Below are positions 26,466 through 37,340 of a DNA stretch of 64,000 nucleotides, in pieces. This DNA comes from Pseudomonas chlororaphis subsp. piscium (lineage in GTDB: Bacteria; Pseudomonadota; Gammaproteobacteria; Pseudomonadales; Pseudomonadaceae). Numbering within the stretch: the first letter of the stretch is position 1; each line of letters begins with the position of its first letter. The notes under the pieces are model-generated. The model was not told where the DNA came from. It ran no database searches and saw only the letters and a list, made by a program, of their open reading frames with translations. The translations under genes and the position numbers were made by a program. The stretch spans positions 3,472,001-3,536,000 of the forward strand of contig NZ_CP027707.1 in assembly GCF_003850345.1 (NCBI RefSeq), given 5' to 3'.

Positions 26466-27253
26466 TGCGGCAGTTCCCGGCCAAAGGGAATGCACAGCGG
26501 CGTGCCGAAAAACGGATCGGGGATGATCCGGCAATTGAGGTCGAACACCTGCTTGACCAGTTCCTCGGTGAGGATCTCGGCGGGCCGGCCCTGGGCGAAC
26601 GCGGTGCGCTGGTGCACCGCCACCATATGGTCGGCATAACGACAGGCCAGGTTGAGGTCGTGCAGGACCATGACGATGGTCTTGTTCTCCTGGCGATTGA
26701 GTTCGCGCAGCAGGTCCAGTACCTCGATCTGGTGCGCCAGGTCGAGAAAGGTGGTGGGCTCGTCGAGCAGCACGATCTCGGTGTCCTGGGCCAGGGTCAT
26801 GGCGATCCACACCCGCTGGCGCTGGCCGCCGGACAAGGCATCCACCGGCCGCTCCGCCAGGGCCTGCACCCCGGTCTGCAGCAGTGCGCGCTCGACCATG
26901 GCTTCATCCTGGGCCGACCATTGCTGCATCCAGTTCTGGTAGGGATAACGCCCCAGGGCCACCAGCTGGCGCACGGTGATGCCTTCGGGGGCGCTGGGCA
27001 TCTGCGGCAGGATCGCCAGCTCCCGCGCCACCGCCGCGGTGGATTTGCGCTGGATATCCTCGCCATTGAGGATCACCGAGCCCTGCTGCGGCTTGAGCAG
27101 CCGCGCCAGGGATTTGAGCAGGGTGCTCTTGCCGCAGCCGTTGCTGCCGATCAGCACCGACACCTGGCCCGCCGGCAGTTGCAGGTCCAGCCCGTCGATA
27201 ATCACTTGGCGCTGATAGCCCAGGGTCAGTTGCTGGGTTGCCATCGAGGACAT
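26462..27253 (-). CDS. cbrD: Ferric achromobactin ABC transporter ATPase
   Basis: 263 residues, FecE/FepC type. Walker [15 protein letters not shown] (about 35-48), signature [18 protein letters not shown], Walker [14 protein letters not shown] and switch His in [13 protein letters not shown]. It powers import through the two permeases CbrB and CbrC. AAGGA upstream supports the ATG at 27253. Fourth gene of the cbrABCD set. Confidence 0.93.
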   Translation of the reverse strand: MSSMATQQLTLGYQRQVIIDGLDLQLPAGQVSVLIGSNGCGKSTLLKSLARLLKPQQGSVILNGEDIQRKSTAAVARELAILPQMPSAPEGITVRQLVALGRYPYQNWMQQWSAQDEAMVERALLQTGVQALAERPVDALSGGQRQRVWIAMTLAQDTEIVLLDEPTTFLDLAHQIEVLDLLRELNRQENKTIVMVLHDLNLACRYADHMVAVHQRTAFAQGRPAEILTEELVKQVFDLNCRIIPDPFFGTPLCIPFGRELPQ

Positions 27254-27263
27254 CGGGAATTCC

Positions 27264-28295
27264 TTAGTGCCGCTGGTTGATCAAAAGATAAAGAAAGAAC
27301 GGCGTGCCCAGCACCGCGACAAAGATCCCCGCCGGCAGATCCAGGGGCAGGAACAGGGTGCGCCCGATCAGGTCGGCCAGCATCACCAGGTTGGCGCCGA
27401 CCAGCGCCGCCATCACCGCCTGCCCGGCAAACCCCGGGGCCACCAGGCGCTTGGCGATATGCGGCGCGATCAGCCCGACAAAGGCAATCGCCCCGCCCCA
27501 GGCCACCGCCGCCCCGGCCAGGGCCACGCTCACCAGCAGCAGGCCGGCGCGCAGCCACTGTACCCGCACACCGATGCCCTGGGCCAAGGCATCGTCCAGT
27601 TGTTGCACCCGCACCTGGCGCGCCAGCCACACCAGCAACGGCAGGATCGCCAGCAGCCAGCCGCCCAGGGCCCGCGACTCCGGCCAGCTGGCGCCGTAGA
27701 CGCTGCCGGTGAGCCAGACATAGGCCGACAAGGTGGTGGTCAGCGGGCTGAACACCAGGACAAAGGTGGTCACCGCCGCCAGCAGCGCCGATACGCCGAC
27801 GCCGATCAGCACCAGGCGCAGCGGCGACGTGCCCTGCTTCCAGGCCAGCAGATAAATGGCCAGGGCCGCCAATCCAGCGCCGAGCATCGCCGCCAGTGGC
27901 AAGAACTGCGGGCCCAGCAGCAGGGAAAAGAACGACAGGTACAGCACCGCCGCGGCACTGGCGCCGCTGGTGATACCCAGCAGATCGGGGGACGCCAGCG
28001 GGTTGCGGATGATGCTCTGCAAAATCAAGCCGGACACCGCCAGCGCCGCGCCCACCAGGGCCGCCAGCAGCAGGCGCGGCAGGCGCAGTTGCTCGACGAT
28101 AAACAGCAGGCGCTCGTCGCCGCCGTGCCACAGCAGCTCCAGCACGGCCACCGGCGACAGCTTGAGCTTGCCCAGGGACAAGGCGCCGAGCATCACCAGC
28201 GCCGTCACCAGCACGGCCAGCAACAGCCGCCCCAGGGTCGCCAGGTCGATACGCCGCGAGAAACCGGCGCTGCGCAGGGTCAGGGTATTACTCAT
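27264..28295 (-). CDS. cbrC: Ferric achromobactin ABC transporter permease
   Basis: 343 residues, FecCD family, about nine or ten membrane helices, with [17 protein letters not shown] and the [17 protein letters not shown] segment that docks the ATPase. GGAGG 5 bp upstream fixes the ATG at 28295, overlapping the end of cbrB by 8 bp. Confidence 0.92.
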   Translation of the reverse strand: MSNTLTLRSAGFSRRIDLATLGRLLLAVLVTALVMLGALSLGKLKLSPVAVLELLWHGGDERLLFIVEQLRLPRLLLAALVGAALAVSGLILQSIIRNPLASPDLLGITSGASAAAVLYLSFFSLLLGPQFLPLAAMLGAGLAALAIYLLAWKQGTSPLRLVLIGVGVSALLAAVTTFVLVFSPLTTTLSAYVWLTGSVYGASWPESRALGGWLLAILPLLVWLARQVRVQQLDDALAQGIGVRVQWLRAGLLLVSVALAGAAVAWGGAIAFVGLIAPHIAKRLVAPGFAGQAVMAALVGANLVMLADLIGRTLFLPLDLPAGIFVAVLGTPFFLYLLINQRH

Positions 28296-29283
28296 AACGA
28301 CCTCCACGGCGCGCCAGGAAAATAAAGAACGGCGCGCCGAACAAAGCGGTCATCACCCCCACCGGCACCTCCTGCGGCAGGATCACCAGGCGCCCCAGGG
28401 TGTCGGCCAGCAGCAGGAGGATCGCCCCCAGCACCGCGCAGCCCGGCAGCAACCAGCGATGGTCGATGGACAGGCTCTTGCGCACCATGTGCGGCACCAG
28501 CAGGCCAATGAAACCTATGCTGCCCGCCAGCGCCACCGCACTGCCGGCCAGGCAGATGATCAGCACGCTCATCAGCCAGCGGATCAAGCCGGTGCGCTGC
28601 CCGAGGCCAATGGCGATGGCTTCGCCGGCGTTGAGCACATTGACCTGCCCGGCCAGCAGCAACGACCCCAGCAAGGTCAGCGAGACGCCCACCAGCAGCG
28701 GCGCGGCAGGTGCCAGGTCACGCTCGGACAGCGACCCGGCGAGCCAGAACAGCACGGTGTCCAGCCCCTCCTCGTTGACCACCAGCAACGCCTGGCTGAA
28801 GGCGGAAAACAACGCGGTGATCGCCGCCCCGGCCAGGACGATGCGCAGCGGGTTGAGGCTGCCCTGCCCGCGATTGCCGATCAGCCACACCAGGCTGCCG
28901 GCCAGCGCGGCACCAATAAAGGCGCACCACAACCACTGGTTCATGGACGACAGGGCAAACAGCGACGAGCAGAGGATGATCGCGAAGGTCGCCCCGGCGT
29001 TCACCCCGAACAGCCCCGGCGACGCCAGCGGATTGCGGGTCAGCGCCTGCATCAGCGCCCCCGCCACCGCCAGGCTCGCGCCCACGGCGACGGCGACGGC
29101 CATCAGGGTGCGCGCCAAGCGACTGTTGAAGATCAACTGCTGGCCGGCGCTCAGGCTGTCCGGCTGTAACAGGCCCTGGAGCAGTTGCGAGGGTTCGATC
29201 CAGGTCGCCCCGGCCGCCAGGCTCAGGCCAACGCACAGCAGCAGGACGACAAACGCCAAGCCGAGTTTCAGGCCACGACTCAT
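28288..29283 (-). CDS. cbrB: Ferric achromobactin ABC transporter permease
   Basis: 331 residues, FecCD family, multi-pass. It shows [20 protein letters not shown] and [17 protein letters not shown], the coupling segment. Its ATG overlaps the cbrA stop (ATGA). It forms the inner-membrane channel with CbrC. Confidence 0.92.
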   Translation of the reverse strand: MSRGLKLGLAFVVLLLCVGLSLAAGATWIEPSQLLQGLLQPDSLSAGQQLIFNSRLARTLMAVAVAVGASLAVAGALMQALTRNPLASPGLFGVNAGATFAIILCSSLFALSSMNQWLWCAFIGAALAGSLVWLIGNRGQGSLNPLRIVLAGAAITALFSAFSQALLVVNEEGLDTVLFWLAGSLSERDLAPAAPLLVGVSLTLLGSLLLAGQVNVLNAGEAIAIGLGQRTGLIRWLMSVLIICLAGSAVALAGSIGFIGLLVPHMVRKSLSIDHRWLLPGCAVLGAILLLLADTLGRLVILPQEVPVGVMTALFGAPFFIFLARRGGRYE

Positions 29284-30173
29284 GAAGGCGCCACCAGGCG
29301 GGCAATGTCATCGAGCATCAGGTTGGCCCCGAGGATCCCGCCGGAGAAACTCCAGGCGATGCCATCGACCCGCCACACCTGGCCCTGTTGTACGGCGTGC
29401 AACTGTTGCCAGAAGGGGTAATGCACCAGTTGCTCATAGTTGCGCTGTACCGCCGGACTGTCCGCGCGCTGGAAAACGAAAAACAGGTCGGCATCGACCA
29501 CGGGCAAGTTCTCCTTGCTGGTGAGTTTCAAATAGGTGCCCCGGGCTTCACGGGCGATCGGGCTCCAGGCGAAGCCCAGTTCGCTGAGCACCGAGCCGGC
29601 GAAGCTGCCCGGCAGGAAACTGCGGATATGGTCCTCGCGCACGTCCAGCACCGACACCGTCAGCGGCCAGCGCCCGCCCATCTGCGCCTGTAACTGCTCG
29701 CGCAGTTTCGCCACCCGCTGCTGCCATTGCCCCAGCAGGCTGCTGGCCTGCTGTTGCCGGTTCAGGGCCGCGCCCATCAGCGCCAGGGTGCGCTTGAACT
29801 CGAAGACTTCCTCGAGCATCAGCACTGTGCCCATGCGTTCGAGCAGCGGCGCGATGCGCTGGTGGCGAAAGCGTGAGGCGACTATCACGTCCGGCTCCAG
29901 CAGCACGATGTCCTCCAGGCTGGGCTGGGTTTCCAGGCCAACCTGGGGGACATTCGCCAGCGCCGGGCGCAGGTAGCGGAAGGTCGGTTTCTCGCTCGAC
30001 GACTCCACCACGCCGCAGGGCGTCACGCCCAGCGCCACGGCACTGTCGGTGGCGCCCTGGAACAGGGTGACCAGGCGCAGCGGTTCGGCGCGGGCGATCT
30101 GCGGCAATGCCAGCAGCCCCAGGGACAGGCGCAACAGCGTGCGCCTGCAAGGATGGAGCAGCGGATCAGGCAT
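29280..30173 (-). CDS. cbrA: Periplasmic ferric achromobactin-binding protein
   Basis: 297 residues, FecB/FepB-like (PF01497-type) protein. The N-terminus [21 protein letters not shown] is an export signal with a twin-arginine-like start and an A-R-A cleavage site, and no lipobox. Receives the siderophore from the outer-membrane receptor and hands it to CbrBC. Overlaps the end of acsA by 8 bp. Confidence 0.9.
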   Translation of the reverse strand: MPDPLLHPCRRTLLRLSLGLLALPQIARAEPLRLVTLFQGATDSAVALGVTPCGVVESSSEKPTFRYLRPALANVPQVGLETQPSLEDIVLLEPDVIVASRFRHQRIAPLLERMGTVLMLEEVFEFKRTLALMGAALNRQQQASSLLGQWQQRVAKLREQLQAQMGGRWPLTVSVLDVREDHIRSFLPGSFAGSVLSELGFAWSPIAREARGTYLKLTSKENLPVVDADLFFVFQRADSPAVQRNYEQLVHYPFWQQLHAVQQGQVWRVDGIAWSFSGGILGANLMLDDIARLVAPS

Positions 30174-32049
30174 CGGCGGCCAGCCGCTGGAACGGGTTGA
30201 CCACTTCGCCCTTGCCGAACGGCATGCTGCCCGGGCCGCCGGCGCGTTCGATCATCGGCGTCAGCAGCAGCTTCTGCGGCCAACGCGGCGCTTCGAACAG
30301 CTGGTGCCTGATCATCGCCCGCGCCTCGTCGTCGAAGTCGATGCTCTGCAGCAGCCCGTCCAATACCTGGCGCAAGGCGCTCCACAACTCGGTCGCCGGC
30401 ACTGCGTAGACCTGGGCCAGGGTGTCGATGATCGCCCGCACGTTGACCTGGATCGCCAGGGTTTGCAGCCAGAACAGCAGGTCCTCGGGACGCTGGTGGT
30501 AGAGGGTGTTGGCGTGGCCTTTCTTGATCCGGTATTGCGGGTCGGCCATGCCATTGCGCTCCAGCCATGGCACGAAGATCCGCAGCGAATCGTGGTCGCG
30601 CAGCAGCAGGCCCTGGGCCTGGCCGGCCTTCCACACCAGCACCGCATTCTGCCCGTGCACCTCGCCGAGCATGCCGAGGCGGAACATGCGCAGGTTGACG
30701 TCGAAGAAGCGCTGGCACAGTTCGCTGAACAGGGTCAGCACCGAAGCCTGAGTCACTGGCAGTTGGCGGTACTGCATCCACTCATCGAAGAAGTGCCGGT
30801 TGCTGCCGGGCAATGGCGTGCCCAGGGCGGCCATCGGCAGCAGGCGGCAGTCCGGGTCGTCGAGCAAGGCTTGCGGGTAACCGCGGACCATCGCCGACAG
30901 GTGCCGCGGCGCCTCGTCGAACAGGGTCGCCTGGGGCGGCATGAAGGCCCACCACTTGCTCTCGTCGCACAGGTGCAGGCTCTGTTCCAGCACCGGGTCG
31001 AGGCGCCGCACCTGATGCAGCAACGCCTCGCTGAGGCCGCCGTTGATCATCTTCACCGCCGGCAGGTAACGCGAGGCGCCCAGGGAATAGATAGCCATGG
31101 GCAGCTTCAGGTAGTCGGCGCTGGGGAAGCACGGCGTCATCGAACGCAGCGACGAGGTGGCGAACACCGTGGCTTCGCTGAAGTCCAGGCGCTGGCAGTC
31201 GCCACGGGCAAAGGCATCGCCCAGCTGCGCCTGCAACACATGCTCGAACTGCCACGGGTGTACCGGCAAGGCTACGTGGCTGTCACCGATACCGCGCTCG
31301 CGCAGCTCCCCGGCCAGGCGTGCCTGCAAGGCTTCGGGCAACAGGTAGCGCGCCGGGTAGACCTGCTCCAGGTCCGCCACGCCCTCGCCGCATTGCAAGA
31401 GGCTCTTGTGCACCGCCACCCAGTTCAGCGCCACCGGCTGGGCGAACTCGGCCTGGTACTGCTGGTATTCGGCCTGCAGCAAGCCCTGCTTGGCCTTGGC
31501 CAGCGGGTGGTACGGGCGATCGCGCAGCGAAGCCCACTGCTCCATGGTGCGCAAGAAGGTGGCGCCGTCCTGGGCCATCAGGCCCTGGTGGTCGACCCGA
31601 TGCTCCAGGGACAGGGCGGTCTGCCAGACGCTGATATGCAGCACTTCGAGGAACAGCGTCAGGCCCTTTTCGTTGTCCTGGAAACGCGGGCCCATGCCGG
31701 TGAACACCCGGCGCATGAAGTCCACCGGAGTCAGCGCGGTCCAACGCTGCTCCTGGCGGGCCAGAACCTGCGTGCCCGGGACCTTTTCCCACTGCTGGGT
31801 AATGCCCGGGCGCAGGGCGATGCTGATGAAGCGCTGTTCCTGGGCATCGCAGCACCATTCCCAGATTCGCTGCCGGGCATCCATGCCTTCAAGGGTTGGG
31901 GCTTCGAGGGCCGGGGCTTCAGGATGGGCCTGGCACCATTGGCTGGCCGTCAGCAGCGGCAAGGGTTCGCGGCCAAAGAAATCTTCGGCCAGCAGGCAAT
32001 CGATCAGGTCCTGCATCACCAGTTCGGCGGCCATGGTTGTGAAGTTCAT
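30166..32049 (-). CDS. acsA: Achromobactin synthetase AcsA (IucA/IucC family)
   Basis: 627 residues, an NRPS-independent siderophore (NIS) synthetase. It shows the ATP/carboxylate pocket segments SSLRSMTPCFPSADYLKLPMA and LPVHPWQFEHVL, then HGQNAVLVW and a C-terminal RDHDSLRIF. In achromobactin biosynthesis AcsA, AcsC and AcsD condense citrate with diaminobutyrate, 2-oxoglutarate and an ethanolamine unit. AcsA is usually given the diaminobutyrate step (family knowledge). It follows acsB by 4 bp. Confidence 0.9.
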   Translation of the reverse strand: MNFTTMAAELVMQDLIDCLLAEDFFGREPLPLLTASQWCQAHPEAPALEAPTLEGMDARQRIWEWCCDAQEQRFISIALRPGITQQWEKVPGTQVLARQEQRWTALTPVDFMRRVFTGMGPRFQDNEKGLTLFLEVLHISVWQTALSLEHRVDHQGLMAQDGATFLRTMEQWASLRDRPYHPLAKAKQGLLQAEYQQYQAEFAQPVALNWVAVHKSLLQCGEGVADLEQVYPARYLLPEALQARLAGELRERGIGDSHVALPVHPWQFEHVLQAQLGDAFARGDCQRLDFSEATVFATSSLRSMTPCFPSADYLKLPMAIYSLGASRYLPAVKMINGGLSEALLHQVRRLDPVLEQSLHLCDESKWWAFMPPQATLFDEAPRHLSAMVRGYPQALLDDPDCRLLPMAALGTPLPGSNRHFFDEWMQYRQLPVTQASVLTLFSELCQRFFDVNLRMFRLGMLGEVHGQNAVLVWKAGQAQGLLLRDHDSLRIFVPWLERNGMADPQYRIKKGHANTLYHQRPEDLLFWLQTLAIQVNVRAIIDTLAQVYAVPATELWSALRQVLDGLLQSIDFDDEARAMIRHQLFEAPRWPQKLLLTPMIERAGGPGSMPFGKGEVVNPFQRLAADA

Positions 32050-32053
32050 CGGA

Positions 32054-32827
32054 TCAGTTTCCTTCTAGAGAAAGGGTGGCCAACCTGGCCTGGAGAGCAC
32101 GAAAGGCAATGCCGCGTTCGTCGCCGAGGACAAAGGCCCGGACCCCGCGCTCGCGCCAGCGGCCCAGGTCGCCCTGCTGTCGGGGAATGGCGCAGTACGG
32201 CACGCCGGCATGGTCCGCCGCCTGCCAGGCATCGAGCAGGGCCTGCTGGACCTGCGGCTGGTCGATCTGCCAGGGCATGCCCAGGGATTGCGAGAGGTCG
32301 GCCGCGCCTTCGAGGATCATGTCCAGGCCCGGCACCGCGGCGATCTGCGCGGCGTTGCGCACGCCGGCGGCGCTTTCGATCATCGCCACCAGCATGATCT
32401 GTTCGTTAGCCTCGGCCACGTACTGCGCCAGGCTGTGCTTGCCGAAACTGCCGGGGCGCCCGGCGTTGAGGCTGCGCTGGCCCAGCGGGTGGTATTTGCA
32501 GGCGGCAATCGCCGCCTGCAACTGTTCGGCGGATTCGATCATCGGCAGCACGATGCCCTGGGCGCCGCCGTCGAGCAGGCGCAGCAGGGTCTTGGGATTG
32601 AGGTCGGCGACCCGCACCAGCGGCGTCAGCTCGTAGGCCTCTGCCGTGCGGATCATGTGCTCGACGGTTTCCGGATTGATCAGCACGTGCTCCATGTCGA
32701 TGATCACGAAGTCGAACCCGGCCTCGGCGATCAGCTCGATGGCCGCCGGCGCCGGGATCGAGCTGATCAGCCCGTACACCGCCTGCCCGGCCGCCAGTTT
32801 GCGTTTCAGCTGGTTGCTTCTCAGCAT
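32054..32827 (-). CDS. acsB: HpcH/HpaI-family aldolase-like protein AcsB
   Basis: 257 residues, class II (HpcH/HpaI) aldolase or citrate-lyase-like barrel. Visible are IIDMEHVLIN, the Arg in PLVRVADLN, GAQGIVLPMIES and GRPGSFGK. It is a constant part of achromobactin loci; its exact reaction is not settled to my knowledge. It overlaps acsC by 7 bp. Confidence 0.88.
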   Translation of the reverse strand: MLRSNQLKRKLAAGQAVYGLISSIPAPAAIELIAEAGFDFVIIDMEHVLINPETVEHMIRTAEAYELTPLVRVADLNPKTLLRLLDGGAQGIVLPMIESAEQLQAAIAACKYHPLGQRSLNAGRPGSFGKHSLAQYVAEANEQIMLVAMIESAAGVRNAAQIAAVPGLDMILEGAADLSQSLGMPWQIDQPQVQQALLDAWQAADHAGVPYCAIPRQQGDLGRWRERGVRAFVLGDERGIAFRALQARLATLSLEGN

Positions 32828-34689
32828 GCTTGCGGCCTGTAGGCATGGAGTGGATTGGGCACCGACTTGAAGCGCCGTTCACCGTCGCCCAGCAGGCGGC
32901 GCTTGGTCAGCTCTTCCACCTCGTAGCTCGGCGCGAACACGTCGAACAGGCCGAAACGGTCGCGGTGCTGGGGATGGGCGTTCTGGTAGTCGAGGATCAC
33001 CTCAGCGGTCATCTGCCAGAACTGGCCTTCGTCGAGCTGGTAGTGCTGGCGCAGGAAGATCGCCATCTCCGCCAGGCAGATGAAGAAGAAACAGTCGCAG
33101 GAGAAATCCCGCACCGCGTTGACGTCATCGGTGAGGATGAAGGAATTGCGGTTGAGCTTGGCGTGGCTGGCCGGCAGCGGCACCAGCTCCGGGCACAGCT
33201 CGGGGCGCGCCAGGTGCGCCGGCGAGTAGCGCACGCCGTCGTGGAAGTCCTTGAGGGCGATGCGCTGCGGCCAGCCCTGCTTGACGATCAGCACGATGTT
33301 CTGGCCGTGGGATTCCATGCCGATGCCTTCGGCGTAGAGCATGTGGATGATCGGCGGCACCGTCACCTGCAACAGCTGGCGGGTCCAGGCCTGCAGCCCG
33401 TACTGCTTGATCCAGGCGTCGATGAAGGGCAGCTGCAGCCCGCTGGCGTAGCGGTTCTCCACATGGCTCAGGCCGTTGAACGGCACCGCCTGTTCGTCCG
33501 CCTTCAGGTAGTGGTGGATGCTTTCGCGCCAGATCGCCCCCAGGGTGCCGTAGGCCTGGGGCCCACGGGATTGTGGAAGGTGCTGGTAGTCGAAGCTGAC
33601 CCCGGCCACTTCGCCGAGGATCACGAAATCCAGCTGGCGCGCGGTGCTGTCGCTGGTGATCAGCTGTTGCAGCCAGTCGGTGATGATCGGCCCGTTCATC
33701 ACCGTGTGCCGAGCCAGGATGCGCGTGCTGGAAGTGTTGGTCATGCTCATGGCCAGCTTGACGTAGGGCCGCTCCTTGGCCGTGGCGTTGGCCAGGGTGC
33801 GGATCGACTGCTGGGCCTTGTACTGGTCGTCCGAGGTGCCGAGGTAGATCAGCTCGCCGCTGAGCAACTCCGGGTAGAAGGTCGAGACAATCAGGTTTTC
33901 CCACTGCCACGGGTGGACCGGCAGCAGCTGGTAGTCGTCCAGCGCCCTGCCCTGGCTGGCCAGTTGCTGCTCGACCTGCTGCCAGCGATCGGCGCCCAGC
34001 TCCTGGCGGATAAAGGCTGGGAAATCGAGTTTTTGCGAATGGTTGAACGAGGCGCGGTTACGCGCCACCGCCAGCCACACCACGGCGATTGGCGTGGCGA
34101 ACTCTGGGCCGTAGGCCTGGTTGTCGGCCAGGGAAAAACCGATGCGCGACTTGTAGCACGGGTGATAGCTGTGGGCGTCCATGAAGTGCTGCTCCAGGGC
34201 GTCCACGTCCAGCTGGTGGGCCGGCTTTTCGGCCTGGTAACCCTGGCTGCGGGCTTGCAGGTCCTTGAGCTGGGTCTGCTCCAGTTCCTGGATGAAGCGC
34301 CCCAGGTGCGGGCTGTCCTGGTAGTCGCCGAGCAGTTCGGCCAGGGCCTGGTGCAGGTCCGGTACGCTGCGCTGGCCGCGGCTGTCGAGGCGCTCCAGGC
34401 TGGCGGAATCGAGGCGGATCAGCTCGAAGCTGGCGCTGAGCAGGCCGTTGCAGTGGTATTCCACCCGCTCCTGCCGGCCATCGACGCCGAGCACCACAAA
34501 ACGCCGCTGGCCGTCTTCCAGCGGCTGGCTGTCGAACGGCAGCACGCCTTCGTACAACAGGGCCTGCAACAGCTGGCCGACCACCCGCTGCTGCACTTTT
34601 TCGTCGATACGCCCATCCACCCTGGCCAGCCAGGCGCCGGGGCCGGAGTGCGGGCTTGAGGTTGTCGAGATTGCAGTCGCCATGTTCAT
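32821..34689 (-). CDS. acsC: Achromobactin synthetase AcsC (IucA/IucC family)
   Basis: 622 residues, NIS synthetase with VHPWQWENLI, the adenylate-pocket stretch KLAMSMTNTSSTRIL and ESHGQNIVLIVK. AcsC is usually linked to 2-oxoglutarate attachment. An ATG two codons downstream (34683) is an alternative start. Lies 18 bp after the exporter gene. Confidence 0.9.
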   Translation of the reverse strand: MNMATAISTTSSPHSGPGAWLARVDGRIDEKVQQRVVGQLLQALLYEGVLPFDSQPLEDGQRRFVVLGVDGRQERVEYHCNGLLSASFELIRLDSASLERLDSRGQRSVPDLHQALAELLGDYQDSPHLGRFIQELEQTQLKDLQARSQGYQAEKPAHQLDVDALEQHFMDAHSYHPCYKSRIGFSLADNQAYGPEFATPIAVVWLAVARNRASFNHSQKLDFPAFIRQELGADRWQQVEQQLASQGRALDDYQLLPVHPWQWENLIVSTFYPELLSGELIYLGTSDDQYKAQQSIRTLANATAKERPYVKLAMSMTNTSSTRILARHTVMNGPIITDWLQQLITSDSTARQLDFVILGEVAGVSFDYQHLPQSRGPQAYGTLGAIWRESIHHYLKADEQAVPFNGLSHVENRYASGLQLPFIDAWIKQYGLQAWTRQLLQVTVPPIIHMLYAEGIGMESHGQNIVLIVKQGWPQRIALKDFHDGVRYSPAHLARPELCPELVPLPASHAKLNRNSFILTDDVNAVRDFSCDCFFFICLAEMAIFLRQHYQLDEGQFWQMTAEVILDYQNAHPQHRDRFGLFDVFAPSYEVEELTKRRLLGDGERRFKSVPNPLHAYRPQAC

Positions 34690-34707
34690 ACCTTGTGCAA
34701 AGAAGGG

Positions 34708-36123
34708 TTAACGGTGTTCGAGGGCGCCGGGCACTGCCTCGGCGGTCTCGTCGGAAAGGGGGAAACGCCAGGCACAGGGCAGTGCCAGCAGGATCAGCAG
34801 GCCGGTGACCACGAACACTTCGCTGATGGCTCCGGACATGTTCGCCTGGGCCTGCACGCCGCCGTCGACAAGGCGGAACTCCAGCCACAGCGAGGCGATG
34901 ACGATGGCCAGGGACGACACCAGGCGCCGCGAGATGTTGTTCATCGCCGCGCCCTGGGTGACCATCGGCTCGGGCAAGGCATTCAGCCCGGCGGTGGTCA
35001 CCGGCATGTAGGACAGGCCCAGGCCGGCGCCGCGCAGCATCATCAACACGAACACCAGGCCGATCGCCGCATCGGCCCGGAGCAGGCCCAGGGCCAGGGT
35101 CGACAGGCCGGTCAGCAGCAAGCCAACGGACACCACCAGCCGCGGCCCGTGGCGATCCAGGGCGCTGCCGCCCATGCGCCCGAACAGGCTGGCGAATACC
35201 GCGGTGCACAGCAGCGCCAGGCCGGTCCAGATGGCGCTGTAGCCGAGCACCGTCTGCACCAGCAACGGCAGCAGCACCAGGCACTCAAACATGCCCACCG
35301 ACTGCACCACGGCGATGATCACGCTCAGGCGATAACCGCGCAGGGCGAAGATCCGCAGGTTGAGCAGCGGCGCCTCGCGGCGCAGCTCCAGGCGGACAAA
35401 GGCCACCAGACACAGCAGCGCCACCAGCAGCATGCCCAGGTTTAACGGGTCCACCAGCCCGGCGGCGTGGTGCAGGCGGCTGATGGCGATCATCAGCAGG
35501 CCGATGCCCGAGGCGATCAGCAGGTAGCCGGTCAGGTCGAACGGCTTGCGTTCGGCCGGCTCGGCAGCCGGCAGTACCGCGAGGCCCATCAGCAGCGCGA
35601 CAACGCCGATCGGCACGTTCATCAAAAACAGCGAACGCCAGCTGAACCACTCCAGCAGCAGGCTGCCGCACAGCGGGCCCACCGCCGGCGCGAGCATCAC
35701 CGCCGCGCCCCACAGGCCGGTGACCCGGCCGCGCTCGTCCTTGGCGTACACCGAGAAGATGATCGCCAGGGACAGCGGAATCATCAGCCCGCTGGCGATG
35801 CCCTGCACCACCCGCGCAGTGATCACCAGGGCAATCGAATCCGCCAATGCACCGAGCAGCGAACCGCCGATGAACAGCGCCACGCCCCACAGGTACAGGC
35901 GCCGGCGGCCCAGGCGCTGGCTGAGGAAACTGGTGAGCGGCATGGTCATGCCCATGCTGGTCATGAAGGCCGCGACTATCCAGGTGGCCATCAGCGGGCC
36001 GATGGCGAAGGCTTCCATGAACGCCGGCAGCGCCGGGTTCAGCGAGCTGTTGTTGAGGCTGACGGTCATGGTGCCAAGCAGCACGTTGACCACCACCCAA
36101 GCGCGCGGTGCCTTGAAACTCAC
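34708..36123 (-). CDS. yhcA: MFS exporter of the achromobactin locus (YhcA/EmrB-like, 14 helices)
   Basis: 471 residues, DHA2-type drug/proton antiporter with about 14 membrane helices. Motif A appears as FLSQRLGRRRLYLWG and motif C near VMLAPAVGPLCGSLL. It sits between acsE and acsC, the place of yhcA in other achromobactin loci, and most likely exports the siderophore. The start is a GTG overlapping the acsE stop (GTGA), with AAGGAG 7 bp upstream. Confidence 0.88.
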   Translation of the reverse strand: MSFKAPRAWVVVNVLLGTMTVSLNNSSLNPALPAFMEAFAIGPLMATWIVAAFMTSMGMTMPLTSFLSQRLGRRRLYLWGVALFIGGSLLGALADSIALVITARVVQGIASGLMIPLSLAIIFSVYAKDERGRVTGLWGAAVMLAPAVGPLCGSLLLEWFSWRSLFLMNVPIGVVALLMGLAVLPAAEPAERKPFDLTGYLLIASGIGLLMIAISRLHHAAGLVDPLNLGMLLVALLCLVAFVRLELRREAPLLNLRIFALRGYRLSVIIAVVQSVGMFECLVLLPLLVQTVLGYSAIWTGLALLCTAVFASLFGRMGGSALDRHGPRLVVSVGLLLTGLSTLALGLLRADAAIGLVFVLMMLRGAGLGLSYMPVTTAGLNALPEPMVTQGAAMNNISRRLVSSLAIVIASLWLEFRLVDGGVQAQANMSGAISEVFVVTGLLILLALPCAWRFPLSDETAEAVPGALEHR

Positions 36124-37340
36124 AGCGCAGCTCCTTCGAGCAGCTCGCCCTGACGCAGGAAGTGCTGCGCCGGCCGTGGATGACAGAGAAAGTCGGCGTG
36201 GGAAATGTTGTAGCCATAGGCCCCGGCCATGGGCAGCACCAGCAGGTCGCCGACGCTGACACCCTTGAGCGGTTGGGCCCGGCTCAGCACATCCTTGGGC
36301 GTGCACAGCTGGCCGACCACGGTCCAGGCCTGCTCCGCCGTGTGCGCCGGCTGCGGGGTGCGCGGCAGGTGAATCAGCGGGTGGTTGTGGCTCTGCGCCG
36401 CGGGCAGGCGGAACTGGTGGGTGCCGCCGCGGCACACCAGGAAATGCTCGCCATGGCTGGTCTTGGTGTCCAGCACCTCGATCACGTAGTAACCGCAGAA
36501 GGCGCTGATAAAGCGCCCGGGCTCGAAGCGCAGAATCGGCGCCTCGCTGCCCTGCTCCGCCAGCCGGCGTTCCAGGTAGCGGCACAGACGCCGCCAGTCG
36601 AACTGCTGGCCGCTGAGGTAATCGACGCCAATGCCGCCGCCGACATTCAGGTGGGTCAGTTGCTCGGGGTGCGCCGCCAGGGCCTTCCACAGCGGCCAGC
36701 GTTGCAGATAGAAATCCAGCAACTGCTCATGGCGCTCCACCGACTGCTGGTGGGACATGGCGTGCACATGGAAGCCCTTGAGGCGCAGATGGCTGGCCCG
36801 CTCGACTCTTTGCACGGCCTCGGCCAGTTCCGCCTCGTCGATGCCGAACGGCGTGGCGGTGCCGGCCATGGCCAGCCGGCTCGACTGGTTCTGCGGTAAC
36901 TGCGGGTTGATGCGGATGAATACCGGCTGCACCCGCCCGGCCTCTTCGGCCAGGCGTTGCAGGCGCTCGATCTCGTTGAGGCTTTCCAGGTGCACGGCTT
37001 CCACCTGATGGGCCAGGGCCGCGCGCAGGTCGGAATCGAGCTTGCCGGGGCCGGAAAACACATAGGGCTTGCGGGTCGGACAGGCCACCACCCGCTCGAT
37101 CTCGCCGCCCGAGGAAATCTCGAAACCAGTGACCAGCGGAGCCAGCGCCGCCAGCACCGGCGCTTCGCTGTTGGCCTTGATCGCGTAATACAGCTCGACC
37201 CCGGCCGGTAACACCGCCATCACCTGGCGCACATGAGCCTGTAAGGCATCCAGATCGTAGATAAAGGCCGCCAGCGGGTCGGCACTGCCGGCCCGGGCCT
37301 GGTCGATGGCGCTCAGGACCGCCTGGGACAACTCAGCCAT
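36120..37340 (-). CDS. acsE: PLP-dependent decarboxylase AcsE
   Basis: 406 residues, fold III (LysA/alanine-racemase type) decarboxylase. PLP lysine Lys55 in YYAIKAN, HLNVGGGIGVDY, FEPGRF and the C-terminal GAYGYNISHADFL are clear. It is thought to supply the ethanolamine moiety by decarboxylating serine, either free or as citryl-serine (AcsD partner). Start overlaps acsD by 8 bp and its GAGGAGG lies inside acsD. Confidence 0.92.
   Translation of the reverse strand: MAELSQAVLSAIDQARAGSADPLAAFIYDLDALQAHVRQVMAVLPAGVELYYAIKANSEAPVLAALAPLVTGFEISSGGEIERVVACPTRKPYVFSGPGKLDSDLRAALAHQVEAVHLESLNEIERLQRLAEEAGRVQPVFIRINPQLPQNQSSRLAMAGTATPFGIDEAELAEAVQRVERASHLRLKGFHVHAMSHQQSVERHEQLLDFYLQRWPLWKALAAHPEQLTHLNVGGGIGVDYLSGQQFDWRRLCRYLERRLAEQGSEAPILRFEPGRFISAFCGYYVIEVLDTKTSHGEHFLVCRGGTHQFRLPAAQSHNHPLIHLPRTPQPAHTAEQAWTVVGQLCTPKDVLSRAQPLKGVSVGDLLVLPMAGAYGYNISHADFLCHPRPAQHFLRQGELLEGAAL

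Noticed and set aside
30049-32397. 782-codon plus-strand open frame opposite acsA
   Set aside because: Antisense shadow of acsA with no domain.
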